Assembly (NCBI GenBank): GCA_030280995.1
Contig: JASXTE010000004.1
Span: forward strand, 44,295,797 to 44,359,796
Length of the DNA: 64,000 nt
Direction of reading: 5' to 3'
Source of the DNA: Hemileia vastatrix
Taxonomy: Eukaryota; Basidiomycota; Pucciniomycetes; Pucciniales; Zaghouaniaceae
In this document: positions 1-12,084 of the stretch, piece by piece
Layout: every line of letters begins with the position of its first letter
Numbering within the stretch: position 1 is the stretch's first letter
The notes under the pieces: model-generated
The model's input: only the letters and a program-made list of their open reading frames with translations
The model's database searches: none
What the model was told of the DNA's origin: nothing
Program-made: the position numbers and the translations under genes

Positions 1-1107
1 TAAATTATTTAGTGATTAAACCTCAGGGGAAGACTAATAAATTAGTTATTCTCAATATAAACTCACAATACTTGGATTTTATGTGTGCTAGTAGTGGAAA
101 TTAGATCAACAAAATATAATTATAGCTTATATGTAGATAATATCAATTTATAAATTCTTTATAATATATTTATATATGAAAATAACTATTTTAAAGTGTT
201 TATTTGAATTGTAGTAAGTGATGTCCAATAACCCATCAAATCCTCCTTTACTAATACCAAAATCCACTGGAGTGCACAGACCTTCAATCCAAAAAATGTC
301 ACTTCTATTCCCAGCAATTACAGCACTGTGAGGGCCCATCACCTCCCCATGGCGTCCACTTTAAGCAGATTCAATACGTAGACCTCCAGTAAGTACCATC
401 CATCACAATTAATGATACCACAGACCCATACCATAAATAGAATAAACAGATAAAAACTGATACCATAAAGAAACAGGTAAAATAACTCATCCAAAGAGTA
501 TAAAATGAAACCCAAAGCATATAAAGGAACCAAATTAACTGTCCAAGCTCCCAATAACATCCCCAAGAATCCATATTAACCCAGTGATGATATCCCAACC
601 CATAAATCTGTGAAAATCCATCAAAGGAAGCAGATTAAGTTGTTCAAACTGGATATATGCGCCTGAAAAAGGTGTATATGCTTTTGTAGGCATTTTGAGT
701 CCACTGAATACCTCCATATGGCCTAAAATAAATAGAAAAATAAAGTTTATAGGCTATTAAGAGGTTAAAACCCACTTATAGACCTAAATATACATAATAT
801 AACTACATATTTCACTGAATATGAGGTTTATGTATACATATAAGCTTATGTATGTCTTTAATTACTTAATATCACATAATATAAGTATATTATAACTCCA
901 TTAACACCTTAATAAGTATTATTAGGCTAGGGATAACCTATTTAAACTACTATAAGTCATATAATAGTGTAGTAATTATATATATATGTATTCTAACCAT
1001 GTATATAAGTATTTTAACTTAATTTTTAAGTTATAAGCTAAATATAATTAAGATTATCTTATTTTAAACATAAGAATTATTCAGTCCTGGGGATACCTAG
1101 GCTGACA
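1..1107 (-). repeat. Ty3/gypsy LTR, family 2, reverse strand, cut by window start
   Basis: This block is the reverse complement of 57.4-58.5 kb in the window, where the same LTR precedes a gag-pol relic. Read on the minus strand it starts at 1107 with TGTCAGCCTAGG, close to the TGTCAGCC start of the young LTR at 22478. It runs off the window at position 1, about 60-80 bp short of a full copy of about 1.18 kb. No polypurine tract touches 1107, so it is a solo LTR or the 5' LTR of an element lying to the left. Confidence 0.85.
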
Positions 1108-2038
1108 GAATGCTTTAACACACCTCTCTCCTCTACAAATGCAATGGCCTTCTCCCTCTTAACAACTAAATCCAACAACAACTTTTTTCTTTGCCTGAAA
1201 GCCAATCTTCTGGTCTAAAATTAAAAACCTCCAATCTATTAAAAGTGATCCTTAAAGTTTTAGGAAATTCTAACAGGTTCTTGACTAAATGGCTGTCATA
1301 TGGATCTCTTGATAAAGCTGGTCTTTTCAAAGGCCAATTCTATTTAGCTTGCAGCAGTACATTGATTTGTCTAGCTTTATTTGCTACCTTTTTATATTTT
1401 GGTGCATCAATCTCCAATTTACTTGAGATACATTATCCATTATAGATTCAACATGATAAAATTTTTCATAAGAATTTTCTTCATCTTCATATTCAGAATC
1501 AGAAAAGAATAATTTGAAATTTTATTTTTAATATTTTTACTACCACCCCTTTTCCTTCATTTAATTTAACCTCTTATTTTACAACATCTTTTATACCTTT
1601 TTCTACCATGAAATCCCAAGTAAATAAAGTTGGCAGTTTAACCTCTTGCTAGAGGATAGAAATAGAAGTATCACAGATATTATTTTTTGTGACTTAATTA
1701 TATTAAGATTTTTTGTTGATTTTAATGAGATAATTTCAGTTTATCCTCCTTCTAAGGGCCATAAAATAATCCACCACTAAAATCACTACAATTAGGTAAA
1801 TTTCCTTTCCAACTTTTATCCAACATAATAAATCCTATCTTTCTCTTTGAACCATTTTTAAATTTCATTGAATAATTTGATAAAGATAAAAAACATAAAG
1901 AAAAATCCAAAAACATAATGAAATTTTAATTAAATATTAACAGAAAATAATTGGGAATCCACTTGAATTATCTTCAGGTGAGATGAAGTATTTCAATCTG
2001 GGATCTCTTCTTGAGGAGAGATTGTAACATTAGAGCGT
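1108..2038. other. Decayed tail of element A, no intact gene
   Basis: AT-rich sequence between the reverse LTR and the last recognisable protease-region coding of element A. The part next to 2038, read on the minus strand, still aligns with sequence just after the protease region of the related element at 44.0 kb, so it is decayed element DNA. A forward ORF at 1191-1445 has no recognisable domain and looks incidental. Confidence 0.5.
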
Positions 2039-4070
2039 TCAGCCCTTACTACCACAAAAAATTGGGGTCTTCATACTTATTTTTTTTTTAAATTCACCAG
2101 AAGATGATCTTTTAATTTGTCTCTTCTTAATGTTTCTAAAACACTGATACATAGTGGTGAGTCCAGTCCTAGTCTCCCAGCCATTGTCTCCTGGAGGTGC
2201 CAACCACATATGAGGTTGCCTCAAATCATCACCAGTAATTCTCAAACTGATTCCCATAAAACTCTGATAACCTATTAGTGCTTCAAAATACTTAAAAATG
2301 GCCCACCAAGAACTGTTTTAACAGCTCCTCTGGCCACATAAAAATGCACCCTACCAACAGATCCACCTACACTTAATTTGACATGTTCAGCTTTTCCCAT
2401 AAGTTTGGTTGCATGTCTGCCTGTACCTCTTCAATTTCTACCTGTGCAAGATTTAATTGGTAAGCCTATAATAGTTTCTTTCTCCAAAGAAATTAAATTA
2501 ATTTGAGACCCAGAATCCACCAGGGCTTTTAACTCTTTACCATTTAAAATTACCATTAAATACCCTAGAGGAGAAGAAAAATGAGTTTCCACCTCCTCTC
2601 CAAAATTATCCACATTTTCACAAATATACTCAACCTATCCTACAGATACCTGTCTCCCTGTCAGATGCTTCTTCAGATTCTCTGAAAGGGCTGTAATAAT
2701 TTTAAATAATTCATCTAGAGATAGAGGAATCTGGAGTTTATTCATTCTACCCAAACTGTCTCCATAGCATTTTCTTGACCAGATACTACTGGCCTCTCAT
2801 ATTTAAGTTTATTTTAAGTAACTTTGGCCCTTGGAACCTATTGAAGAACCACATTGCCATATTCACCCCCTATAATCACATCTTAATCTATCATAACCCT
2901 AGCTCCATCACCAGCCTTATTTTGCTAATCCAGATCCATCACTGGTTCTCCTTACCCCTTCCATACAATTAAGACAAGCAAATCATGGTCTGGAAAAAGA
3001 CACTATTGGTACATCTTCCTCAGAATGAGATCTGTTATCTTCAGGAATAGGCTCACTGTTTGAATCAAATCTATCATAGCTGGGAGGCCCCATATCTTCC
3101 ATCTCCTTCTGAATTTTATAAATTTCATACTTGGTGTAAGGTTTGTTCTCAATCTTCTTAATTTCAGCCTTGCCCAGTTTTACCCTAAGTTGGCTTTGAA
3201 TTATACTCGTAGCTTTATTATTGGCTGCTCTTCTAGCAGCATCAACATAATAATCCCCAATCATATAGTTAGCATCCACCTTAGCAACCATCCCCAACAC
3301 TAAACCACAAAATGAAGTCATGAGAGTGGCCTTACTGACCTCCTTTTCTTTTACCTTATCTACTTCAGCACCGTCATTACTACCATTATTTTTACCACCT
3401 TTAAAATTTTAATCATCATCACCAATTAATTCTTCAAATCTAACTCTCCTTTAAGTCATGAATTTCCTTCTAACTAAATCCAAAGGTTCTTTCCTGTCAC
3501 TGTTTTTGATGAAATATCTATCAGGGAATTTGTATAATTTTCCATCAAATTTGACTCTACCAGCCTGTAAGTCCCTACCCAAAATAAAACAATCTTCTGC
3601 CTTTATCCCCCTCCTATTAAAATAGGAGCACACCCTAGGCTCTCCATAACCACCTCTATAACCATTTCCACAATTACCATTTCTACCACAATTTCCATTT
3701 CCATACCCATTAAACCAGTTTCCATTGCCATTATTTCTATAATTCTTCCTCACATAACATCTTTATTGATAAGAAGAAGAAGTAGAAGACAAAGCCACAG
3801 GCGCTCTGTTAGCCTTTTGAGTTTCTTGAAAAAGTATTTCAAGCTGCTTAGTTAAGTCATCTAAATGATCCACCATTTTATTATCAACATCTCCCTCAAC
3901 CTTAGAAACAGGTTGAGCCAACTGAACCTTCTTTGCTTTCTGAGCCTTGACTATAATATTTTTTTTTGTCCAAAACTTCACTAAACTTGCTAACATATTA
4001 AGTGCAGGGTTTGTGATACTTTTCCAATGCTATTACTTTTAAATAAGCCTTACTGTCTTCTTTGGTGACC
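2039..4070 (-). pseudogene. Gypsy gag-protease relic (element A, downstream part)
   Basis: Minus-strand coding pieces run from 4070 to 2039 with several stops and frameshifts. In order: a C-terminal gag segment with a DDLTKQLE block, a degenerate CCHC knuckle at about 3.60-3.65 kb in which the first Cys and the His are lost, a linker ending near EMEDMGPPS, an aspartic-protease core with the VDSGSQINLIS active-site strand at about 2.5 kb, and a post-protease block with GWETR. The same blocks occur in the same order in the plus-strand relic at 41.6-44.0 kb. No RT follows. It is the continuation of the gag fragment at 9721-10270, from which a DNA element separates it. Confidence 0.8.
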
Positions 4071-4073
4071 TCT

Positions 4074-7000
4074 CACCACACAATATGGGGGGAAGACTTG
4101 CTAGCAAGTCCGCAACCTTGAGCCCAAATTCATATTTAATTGAGCACATAATGAGGCAGTGATGAAACAACCAACAATTAAGATTGGAATCTCTCTGAAA
4201 CAAACTCAAAGAAAAGTTGAATACTTATCAAAGTACAGAAGATCATTTTTGAAAAAAGTCTTGTAGTCTAGCTTACTCTATTAATAAAAGGAATATTGAT
4301 ATGAGTGAAGTCCATAACATTAACAGACAGGAAAACACATAATATTTTAAAAATAATTTGCTTCTGCTTTATAAATTTATATGTAATAGTAAATTTCTAA
4401 TGTAAATCAAATTAAAAGCTTTTTTATATCTTCACATAAGTTTGTGGAGCTATAAATATATAGAGAATTTATTTAGTATCAAAAGAAGTTTTTGAAGAGA
4501 AAATATGTAGTTTAATGATATTTTTCATTGGATTTCATCATTAAAATTTTTTTAAACATATATATTTATTCTAATATTATGATCAGGACTTGTCAATTTT
4601 TTCAAGCTTTAAAATATTTTTGATAGTTAAAAATTTCTTTCAAATATAATTAAAATACATTAATTTAGAGGTATCATTTATATAATTAGTACATATCATT
4701 TTTTTGATAAAGTGAAAAAATGATATGGTCACTATTATTTTTTAAATAATAAATTTCCTTCTTTTTCAATAAATAAAAATATTAATGGTGGAATTTTATG
4801 ATTATGAACTATAGTTCTAATAATTAGTACACTAGAATTCAGGTTTTATTTCTTTTGATTTCAGGATATAATCCATTCCCATTTCTTTTTATGTTGTATA
4901 TATATATATATATATATTATTTACTTTATTTTGAAATTCTCCTTCCATATTTTTTCTTTCAATTTCTGAACCATATCATCTTCTTCCCCTTTTAAATCTT
5001 CCCCCTTATGCTCATTTTAATTCTCTCTTAGCTGTTATATTTTATCTTCACACTTTGTGGTTGCCTCTCCAAACCTCTCCATCCCGCCCCCTTGAAGTCA
5101 CTCCTTTCACTCCCTCCTCCACGCCCTTTTACTCCCTTTAGAGTGAAAGAGGTAAGGTAGAAAGTAAAAGGGAGGAGTTGGAAAGTGTGGGGGGTGGATT
5201 GTATTGAAGAAAAATAGAGTTAGGGTGAGAAGAAAAGAGGTGGGGAGGACAGAAAAAGAGGTGTTGGGGGATAAAAAAGGTTAGCAATGTGGTTTTCAAA
5301 CATCGACAGAGGCCTTTTTTGGTCTTTATGACGCTGTTTTTGTATGACTTAATTGACATTGGTTGAATGATTACGTGTTATTTTAGTTTTATTAAGTGAA
5401 GATTGGGACTATGGGTATGTGGCTACTGCCATTGGATAGCCCTAGATTTTCTCTACATTTGATGTCCTGTGTATATTTCTCATATTCCAAGTTTTAAGGG
5501 GTCATTTACTCACTTTTCATTTCTAAAAGATAGCTGTTTAATTTTGTTTTTTGTGTTTTATGGGCTAGCCTTAAGTCTTAGTTTTAAGGGCTCAGTACCA
5601 TTAAGTAGAGCTAATTTGGCTCGATATTTTACATCTCAATGTTTTCATAGCTTAATTTTGTGTTATAAGGGTTTTAGTAGTTGTGGTAGATTTTTCTAAG
5701 TATTTTGGGCTTTATTGGAGGTTTTAAGTGGTTTTCTGGCTTCAGGGAGGTCCAGCTGCCTCCAGGCAGGCCACCCCACATTTGGCAGCCTGCCCACCTT
5801 GGTTATAGAAGGCTGGGAAGTGTTTCTAAAGGGTTTTTATTCAATTTGGCTGTCAAAAGCGCCAAATTAATTGCTGTGCATGGATTTTCTAGGTGGTGGT
5901 CTGTGTGTACATACTGAAGAAGACAGTTTGGGGCAACCTTAATTATCATGCAACCATCTGGTAATTATATCATTGTTTCTCACTCAGTTTTCACTGTTTT
6001 TTGTCCACAATTGGCTGTGTTTGTTGCAAGTGCACAGTGTTTTGGTTTTCTGGTGTGGATCTTTCTGCATTTCAGGTTTCAGGTTCTTTAGTTCTCAGTG
6101 GTCTGCTGTTGGCTACTATCTTAACTTGTAAAGCAGTCAAGAAGTGTGTTGGAAGGGGTATAGTAACAGTCTCTAATCTTCTGTAGCAAATAAATCTCAC
6201 CTGGTTTTTCTCAAAGGGACAGGGGTTTTTCTCTCCAGTTTTACTCAAAATACGTTGGTCAAAGCCTATAGCTAGTACTATAGGATTTTGTACAGCAAGG
6301 GGGTGGAAGTGTTAGTGAGCAAGGGGGTTGAAGAGGTAGAGAGTGGGGTATGGTGGTGTGGACTTGGAGCGCAAAGGGTTTGGTGGGGTAATGTGGCAAT
6401 TTGAAGGGGTGGGGTGGGGTAGAAAGATGAAAAAGAAAGAGTTAGAACGGTCATGATTCGAGATAAAGGGGTGAAATGGGCTGAAAAGTGGAGGAGAAGA
6501 GGATGGAGTGTTATTAAAACAGGTGAAGAAGGGTGAGAAGAGTAAAAGTTAAGGTTTGAAGGCATTAAAAGCAAAACAAAGTTAAAAGGATGATGAGAAA
6601 AAGGAAAGGGGAGGGAATAGAAATGAAAAGGTGAGGAGTCAGAAAAGTATGTGCAAAGGGGTTGAGTGAGTATCAAAAAAGTTAGTGAAAAACAGAAGAT
6701 GAAATCTATCTTTTGGCCAAAGGATAGAGTTCACCCTCAAATAATATGATGTTTTGCTTCCACTTATAAAAACAATATTTAAACCTGTTGTATGGCTATT
6801 TTACATCCTTAATATATTCAAAATACACATATATTGGCTGTTTGTAATAAATAAATGTATTTGAAGTAGAAGAATTATAAAAATATAAAAACTTGCCATA
6901 TAGCCCTAGTAAATTTTATAAAAAATTATTTCATTGAATAATTGTGATAGTTATAAATAAGATAAAAAATGAATTTTACAGGTAAATTTTAGAAAAAAAT

Positions 7001-9717
7001 TGAAAAATGGAAAAAAGTGCCAATGATATTAAAAATAAAAATCTCTTTTCTATATTATGAGGTGAAATTATCTATCCTTTAATTTAATATTAAATGCTGT
7101 TTGTGAGATGAAAATTAGCTATGGCTTTCCTTATAGAGTGCAGATGAGACTTGAACAAAAATTCAATTGCTATATTTTACCTTTTATATTTTTTGTCTGT
7201 TCTATCATTAATTTAAAGATCTGAATAATTATAATTAATAAATAAAAATTTAAGAAAATTAAATAATAAAGATGTTTCAATATATTTAATCATATTGATT
7301 TAGTAAAATAATAAGCCCCTTGAGCCCTTTTCATTGCTTTAATTTTTTCACACAAAGAATTATATACAATTTTATAAACATAAAAATCTTAGTTGTGATG
7401 GGACTTGGATTGAGCTCCCAATGAGATTCTGTTCCTGACCACTGTTCAAGATGAGTTAATCTGTGAGAATTTTATTTAAAATTTAATTTTAAATTCCTTA
7501 ATGCATTCCCAGGTTTATCTTTTTATTGAAAAGATTTATACCAAATACTAGGAAACGCTGAACATAAATAAAATTCTTGAATTATTCTGATTTTTGTTTT
7601 AATAATAAAATCTTTAAGTTTCTTCTTAATTATTATAATGTGAGTTTCCTTACATGATAGATTAAAAAAGCTACTAAATTTAGTTTTTTTTATCTACAAT
7701 GCACACGAAAAGACAGAACTTTTTCTTTTTTTATTTAAAGTAAATTTTAGGAATATTATTTTTGTATTTACTAAACATTATTTAGCTCCTTTTGATTATC
7801 AAAAACTTTTTTCTTAGATTTTTACTTCAAATTTCATAGGAAAACTCAAGTTATTAATTCAGATAGTTTAAAAATTTGAAAAAAAATGTTTTTCCTCAAT
7901 TTGAGCTTCAACTTACAGCCTTAAATTGTTCTTTTGAATTTGAATGAAAATTTCAAAACCTATTCCATTAAAATTCATTTTTATAAAAATGGATTTATTT
8001 GAGTATATATTTTTAATAAGGAAGATAACTTAGAAGAATCATGAATTTTTACTGTTCAATAAAATCTCAAATTATTTTTATTCTTTATATTTGATAATAA
8101 AGAACATATTTTTCTTTTTTTTCAATATTGGTGCTAAAATTATATTACTAAAAAAGCATCAATAAATTATTAATCTGTATTTTTTCACTTGACTATAATG
8201 TTTGCATTTTGTATTGTAAATTAACATGGTCACTACTCTTGTTTTGAAAAAAAGAAGGTATTTCCACACTACTATACTCAATTTAAAGGACAAAAAGAAA
8301 AAATTCAAATATTTCATGCTTCTATTAAAAATATTCTCTTAAACTTTAATTAATAAAAATTCAATTATTCTAATATAAGCCTTTTCTATGAGTATCACTA
8401 TAAATATATAATTTTCCTCATTTCAAACTATACTCTCATATATTGATTCTTCTATAAATATAATCATGCATTGATACATAAAAATTCACTTTAATACATA
8501 ATTTAGAGTTTGTGAAAAATAGTAGAACTTGATATTTAAATTCAAAAACTCTCATAGTGCATGATAGAAATCTGTTTAGTTTGCGCTGTGTATTCCCAGG
8601 TAAAAAATATTGATATCTTCAATTATTGAATTCAAGAAAAATAATGCATTCAGCTTACATTTATAAAGAATATTTGGTGATTTATATTAATTTTCCCATA
8701 GATATTTTGTATTACTTTTAATTAAATAATTTTAAGAGCAAAATTTTACTGAGTAGAGGTTAATTTTTGTGAATTTTTCAAATTAATTTAAAGAATGAAA
8801 AATGAACTAAAGAATAATTATGGATTTGATGAAAATTGCTTCATAATTATGTAAAGTATTGGATTTACTAAAAATCTAACATATAATGCTCTTGAATTTG
8901 AGCACATTTTATCCTAAAAAAGACCAAAATTACTTTACTTACTCTTTGTATCATTTTTTTACATTTTTGAATTTTATAAAAAAATATTAGACTTTACCAC
9001 TTGAAGAATTTTTTGTTTCTTTAACATATATAATCTCATTCTTCAATTTTTATTTATTTTGAGAAAGTAGAAATGAGGGTGCTTCATCATGTCCATCTAT
9101 TGAAAATAAAATCTTACTGCCTTTAATTTTATAATTTTGTGTCTTTTATACAGAGCTTTAGAATATAATATGGGATAGGAACTATGGCTTAACTTTTTAG
9201 TTATATAATTAATTTTTATAATAAAAATTTATTTCATAAGCTTAAAATTATGAAAAAAATTGAGAATAATTCAGTTTACATGTTCTCTATAATAAAATGA
9301 AAGATTTGTATTATAAAAAAATGGATGTTTTCTACATTAAGAAGTCATGAAATATTTTTAAATTTTTTCAAAAATATGTACTATATTTCTTAGAATGATT
9401 AAAATTTATACTTAAGAAAAAAGAATGTATTTCATGTATTTTTATTCTTAAATTTTCATTCAAAAAGATCATCTGATTACAATTCATCAAAAAGTATTGT
9501 TTATTGAGAAGATTTCAAAAGCTTTTATATTCTTATTTCCATTCAGATATGAATTGTTTTTTATAATGCTTTCAATAAAAAATAACCCATGTTTTGTGAA
9601 TATTCAAAGCTTATTTCAGGGAGATTTCAGTCTGAGTTCAGTGTGAGTTCATTCTGAGTTCCATATGACTTCAAGTTGAGGACTTGCTAGCAAGTCTCCA
9701 CAAAGTATTGTGTGGTG
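4074..9717. mobile_element. Large non-autonomous CACTA-type DNA element, 5.64 kb
   Basis: The ends are inverted: the left starts CACCACACAATATGGGGGG and the right ends with GTATTGTGTGGTG. Each end also has the palindromic block GACTTGCTAGCAAGTC. The element is flanked by a 3-bp duplication, TCT at 4071-4073 and 9718-9720. Removing it together with one TCT rejoins the minus-strand gag reading frame exactly (…PAQ|EVTKED…). The right 100 bp carry the 11-bp GAGTTC-type subterminal repeats seen in the 261-bp MITEs. The interior is AT-rich with no recognisable transposase, so movement must have depended on an enzyme encoded elsewhere. CACTA elements in fungi make 3-bp duplications, which fits. A solo LTR sits inside at 5288-6294; a short (TA)n run lies near 4.9 kb. 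Confidence 0.88.
5288..6294 (+). repeat. Solo LTR, family B, inside the large CACTA element
   Basis: Starts TGTGGTTTTC and ends TTGTACA, with GCAA duplicated on both sides (5284-5287 and 6295-6298; AGCAA if the terminal A is shared). It aligns along its length with the LTRs at 36514, 40457 and 52321. No internal retrotransposon sequence flanks it, so it is a recombined solo LTR. Short ORFs inside are incidental; they recur only because the LTR recurs. Confidence 0.87.
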
Positions 9718-9720
9718 TCT

Positions 9721-10270
9721 TGAGCAGGTAGTTTCTGTTCCCCATTTGGTAGATCCCTCATCAAGTTTCTCCTAGAAAGCTCCTTCAACACATCCATCCT
9801 GATGTAATTGCTAAAAGATGACCAAAATAAATCCTTTTTCTGATTTTCATGGCCTATCTCCTCCACCAGAATCAAATATTCCACCACTTCATCAAACTTC
9901 TTACATAACTTATTGAAATCCACCATAGTTGAAACACCACCTTTAACTTTCCAATCACTGAAAATCTTGTTTAGGTCGACCATAGTATACCTGAGTCCCC
10001 ATCTATCAACCATCCCTTTGACAATTTCAACCAGTGCCACCTTTTATAATTGTCCATAGCAATGACTTCCATTTCCACCTCTCTGTCCACAATAAAGAAC
10101 ATAATCTGCATAACCATGTCCAAATGTGAAGCCCAATCAACAGCAGCAGCAGCTTCATACCAGTTTGAAAACCATTTAACTTTTTCCCAATTAAACTTGG
10201 ACCCATCCCAAAATATAATCCTGACTAATGCATTTTACTGGAAGAGAAACACCATATCCAGAAGCAGAAC
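9721..10270 (-). pseudogene. Gypsy gag relic (element A, N-terminal part)
   Basis: The minus strand encodes a decayed capsid region. From about 10150 down it matches the gag at 41.6 kb block by block: LDMV near the start, RWG..Y..VDL, then a DIFWS/DLFWSSF block, a DVLKEL block and LPNG at the end. At least one frameshift lies near 10030, and stops occur upstream. The reading frame stops at the right border of the CACTA element and resumes at 4070. The probable start lies near 10270 by comparison with the ATG at 41615. The 5' LTR and primer site lie just upstream, at 10390 and beyond. Confidence 0.78.
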
Positions 10271-10390
10271 ACATCCCAAACTTAAAAGATTAAACCATTA
10301 AAATAAGATAAAAGTTTGTTAAATTAGCCTCTTTCAGGCTAAGATAGTCCATATATCAAGTAAGTTTTTTTAAAAGCCAGAAAATTCAAA

Positions 10391-10411
10391 CCCCATGTTG
10401 GGTGCCACCAA
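10391..10411 (-). promoter_or_regulatory. Candidate primer-binding site of element A
   Basis: Immediately after the minus-strand LTR end (…TTTCTACA) the sequence reads TTGGTGGCACCCAACATGGG. A TGG start directly behind the LTR is the usual form of a tRNA-primed minus-strand start site. The tRNA was not identified. Confidence 0.55.
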
Positions 10412-11773
10412 TGTAGAAAGACTCTTATAGTTGCCTTGCTTTAAGAAAAATCCAAGGGAGTTAGATAAGTTGAAGAAAGCCCTGTCCTTTTAAGCTAATA
10501 AAGAGCTCAAAATTAACTAAGCTAAAACCCCTACTTGATATAAAATTACCAATAAAATATTTAATATTAACGGTATTGAGATGTAGAATCAGTGTTCTTT
10601 ATAATGAAGGAAAGAAATACAACAGTGAAGCTGAATTCAGAAAAGATATTTAAATGATTGAGAATTATGTTTTTATAAAGCTTTTATTTCTATTAGATTT
10701 AGTTGTTAAATTCTAGTCCCTGAAGTTGAGACATTTATAATGGTACCCTATATGTTATATTTATGAGTTATTGAGTGAATTTATAATATGTTATGTAAAA
10801 GTGTTATATTTATAAGGGTATTACAATTTTATAATTTGTTATGTTAAATAATAATGGTGGTTGTTAATATGTGATGTTGTTATTAGGATACAAGATGTAA
10901 GATAATGATGTCTGATCTTATTTTGAGTCAACAGGTTTTATATGCATAGAATGTCACATGCTTCCTTTTCCAAAGAGGGAGCATTCTGGAGCTTTTCTGT
11001 AAATTTCTGGAGTTTTTACAGAGATTTTCCAGTGCATTCCAGAGCTTGTACAGACTTTAAGACTCGATTAGAACCTTAAAATACCAATATAAAATTTAAA
11101 AAAAGTAGATATTATAGAGCTACTTATCCTTTATAATTCCAACTAATTTTTGTAGTCTTCCCAGCCCTATTCATCTAATAAGAAATTATCAAAGTTAAGT
11201 AAATCATGAAAAATTAAAAATAATCAAAAATTCTTTACAAAATTATTAAAAATAGTGGGAAAATAGTGAAAATTTCCAAAAAAAAATTAAACTTCTTAAG
11301 TCTCCTTAAATTTATTTCCATACACTTTTAGACATATACTTACATTCTCTGACTGTTAATTAATTGTTTAATCTTGACTCATAAAATTAACCCTTTTAGA
11401 TACTCATTTCCTTAAATACAAACCATTATAAAATTAGATTGGATTTTCAAATCTCAAGAATCAGCTCCAATAAACCCTCTTTTAATAAACCTTAGTGACA
11501 TACTAAACTTTTGGTTTCCGAAATGGAATAAAAATGTAAATGATGTACCATGTTTTGAGTTATAAAGTTTATGCTGTGGAATTCTCTGTATAAATGGGAT
11601 GGTGCTGACAAATCAGTGAAATGAGACTTTATGATGAAATCAGCACTATTGGTTGAGAAAGTGTGGATTTGAGTGAAATAAGTGACTTATTTCATTTTGA
11701 GATCCACCAGTGTTGTGGCTAGTGTGTTTAAGAAATCTGTACTTAAATATATGCAGATTTTCCAGAGCTGACA
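10412..11773 (-). repeat. 5' LTR of element A (family 3)
   Basis: On the minus strand the block starts TGTCAGCTCTGG at 11773 and ends TCTACA at 10412, so it has TG…CA ends and is about 1.36 kb long. A second copy of its 3' part lies at 17874-18250. It directly abuts a primer-site-like sequence and then the gag relic, which fixes its orientation. No gene is seen inside. Confidence 0.7.
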
Positions 11774-11809
11774 CCCCCTATTATAAGTATGATTTTTTTG
11801 CATATGATA

Positions 11810-12070
11810 CACCACACAATATGGGGGGCGGACTTGCTAGCAAGTCTGCAACCTTGGACCCAAACTCACCATAGATTGAACACACATTGAGCTATTGATA
11901 AAGGAACCATTCAATCAGGGATGAACACCACTCAGCAGAACAGTTTTAGGTGGGTGTTCAAGTAGAGTTCAGTATGGGTTCAGTATGAGTTCAGTCTGAG
12001 TTCCATCTGAGTTCCATCTGAGTTCAGGTTGAGGACTTGCTAGCAAGTCCACCCCCTATATTGCGTAGTG
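11810..12070 (+). mobile_element. CACTA MITE, 261 bp, copy 1
   Basis: Left end CACCACACAATATGGGGGG, right end CCCCCTATATTGCGTAGTG, flanked by ATA on both sides (11807-11809 and 12071-12073). Both ends carry the 18-bp palindrome GGACTTGCTAGCAAGTCC or a one-base variant. The right half has about six 11-bp repeats of the type GAGTTCAGTAT. It is non-coding and shares its ends with the 5.64-kb element at 4074. Confidence 0.92.
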
Positions 12071-12084
12071 ATAGATTAAGAACT

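Noticed and set aside
6278..6676. 132-codon reverse ORF in the large CACTA element
   Set aside because: Pro/Ser/Thr/His-rich low complexity from a purine-rich strand, partly over the solo LTR end; not credible.
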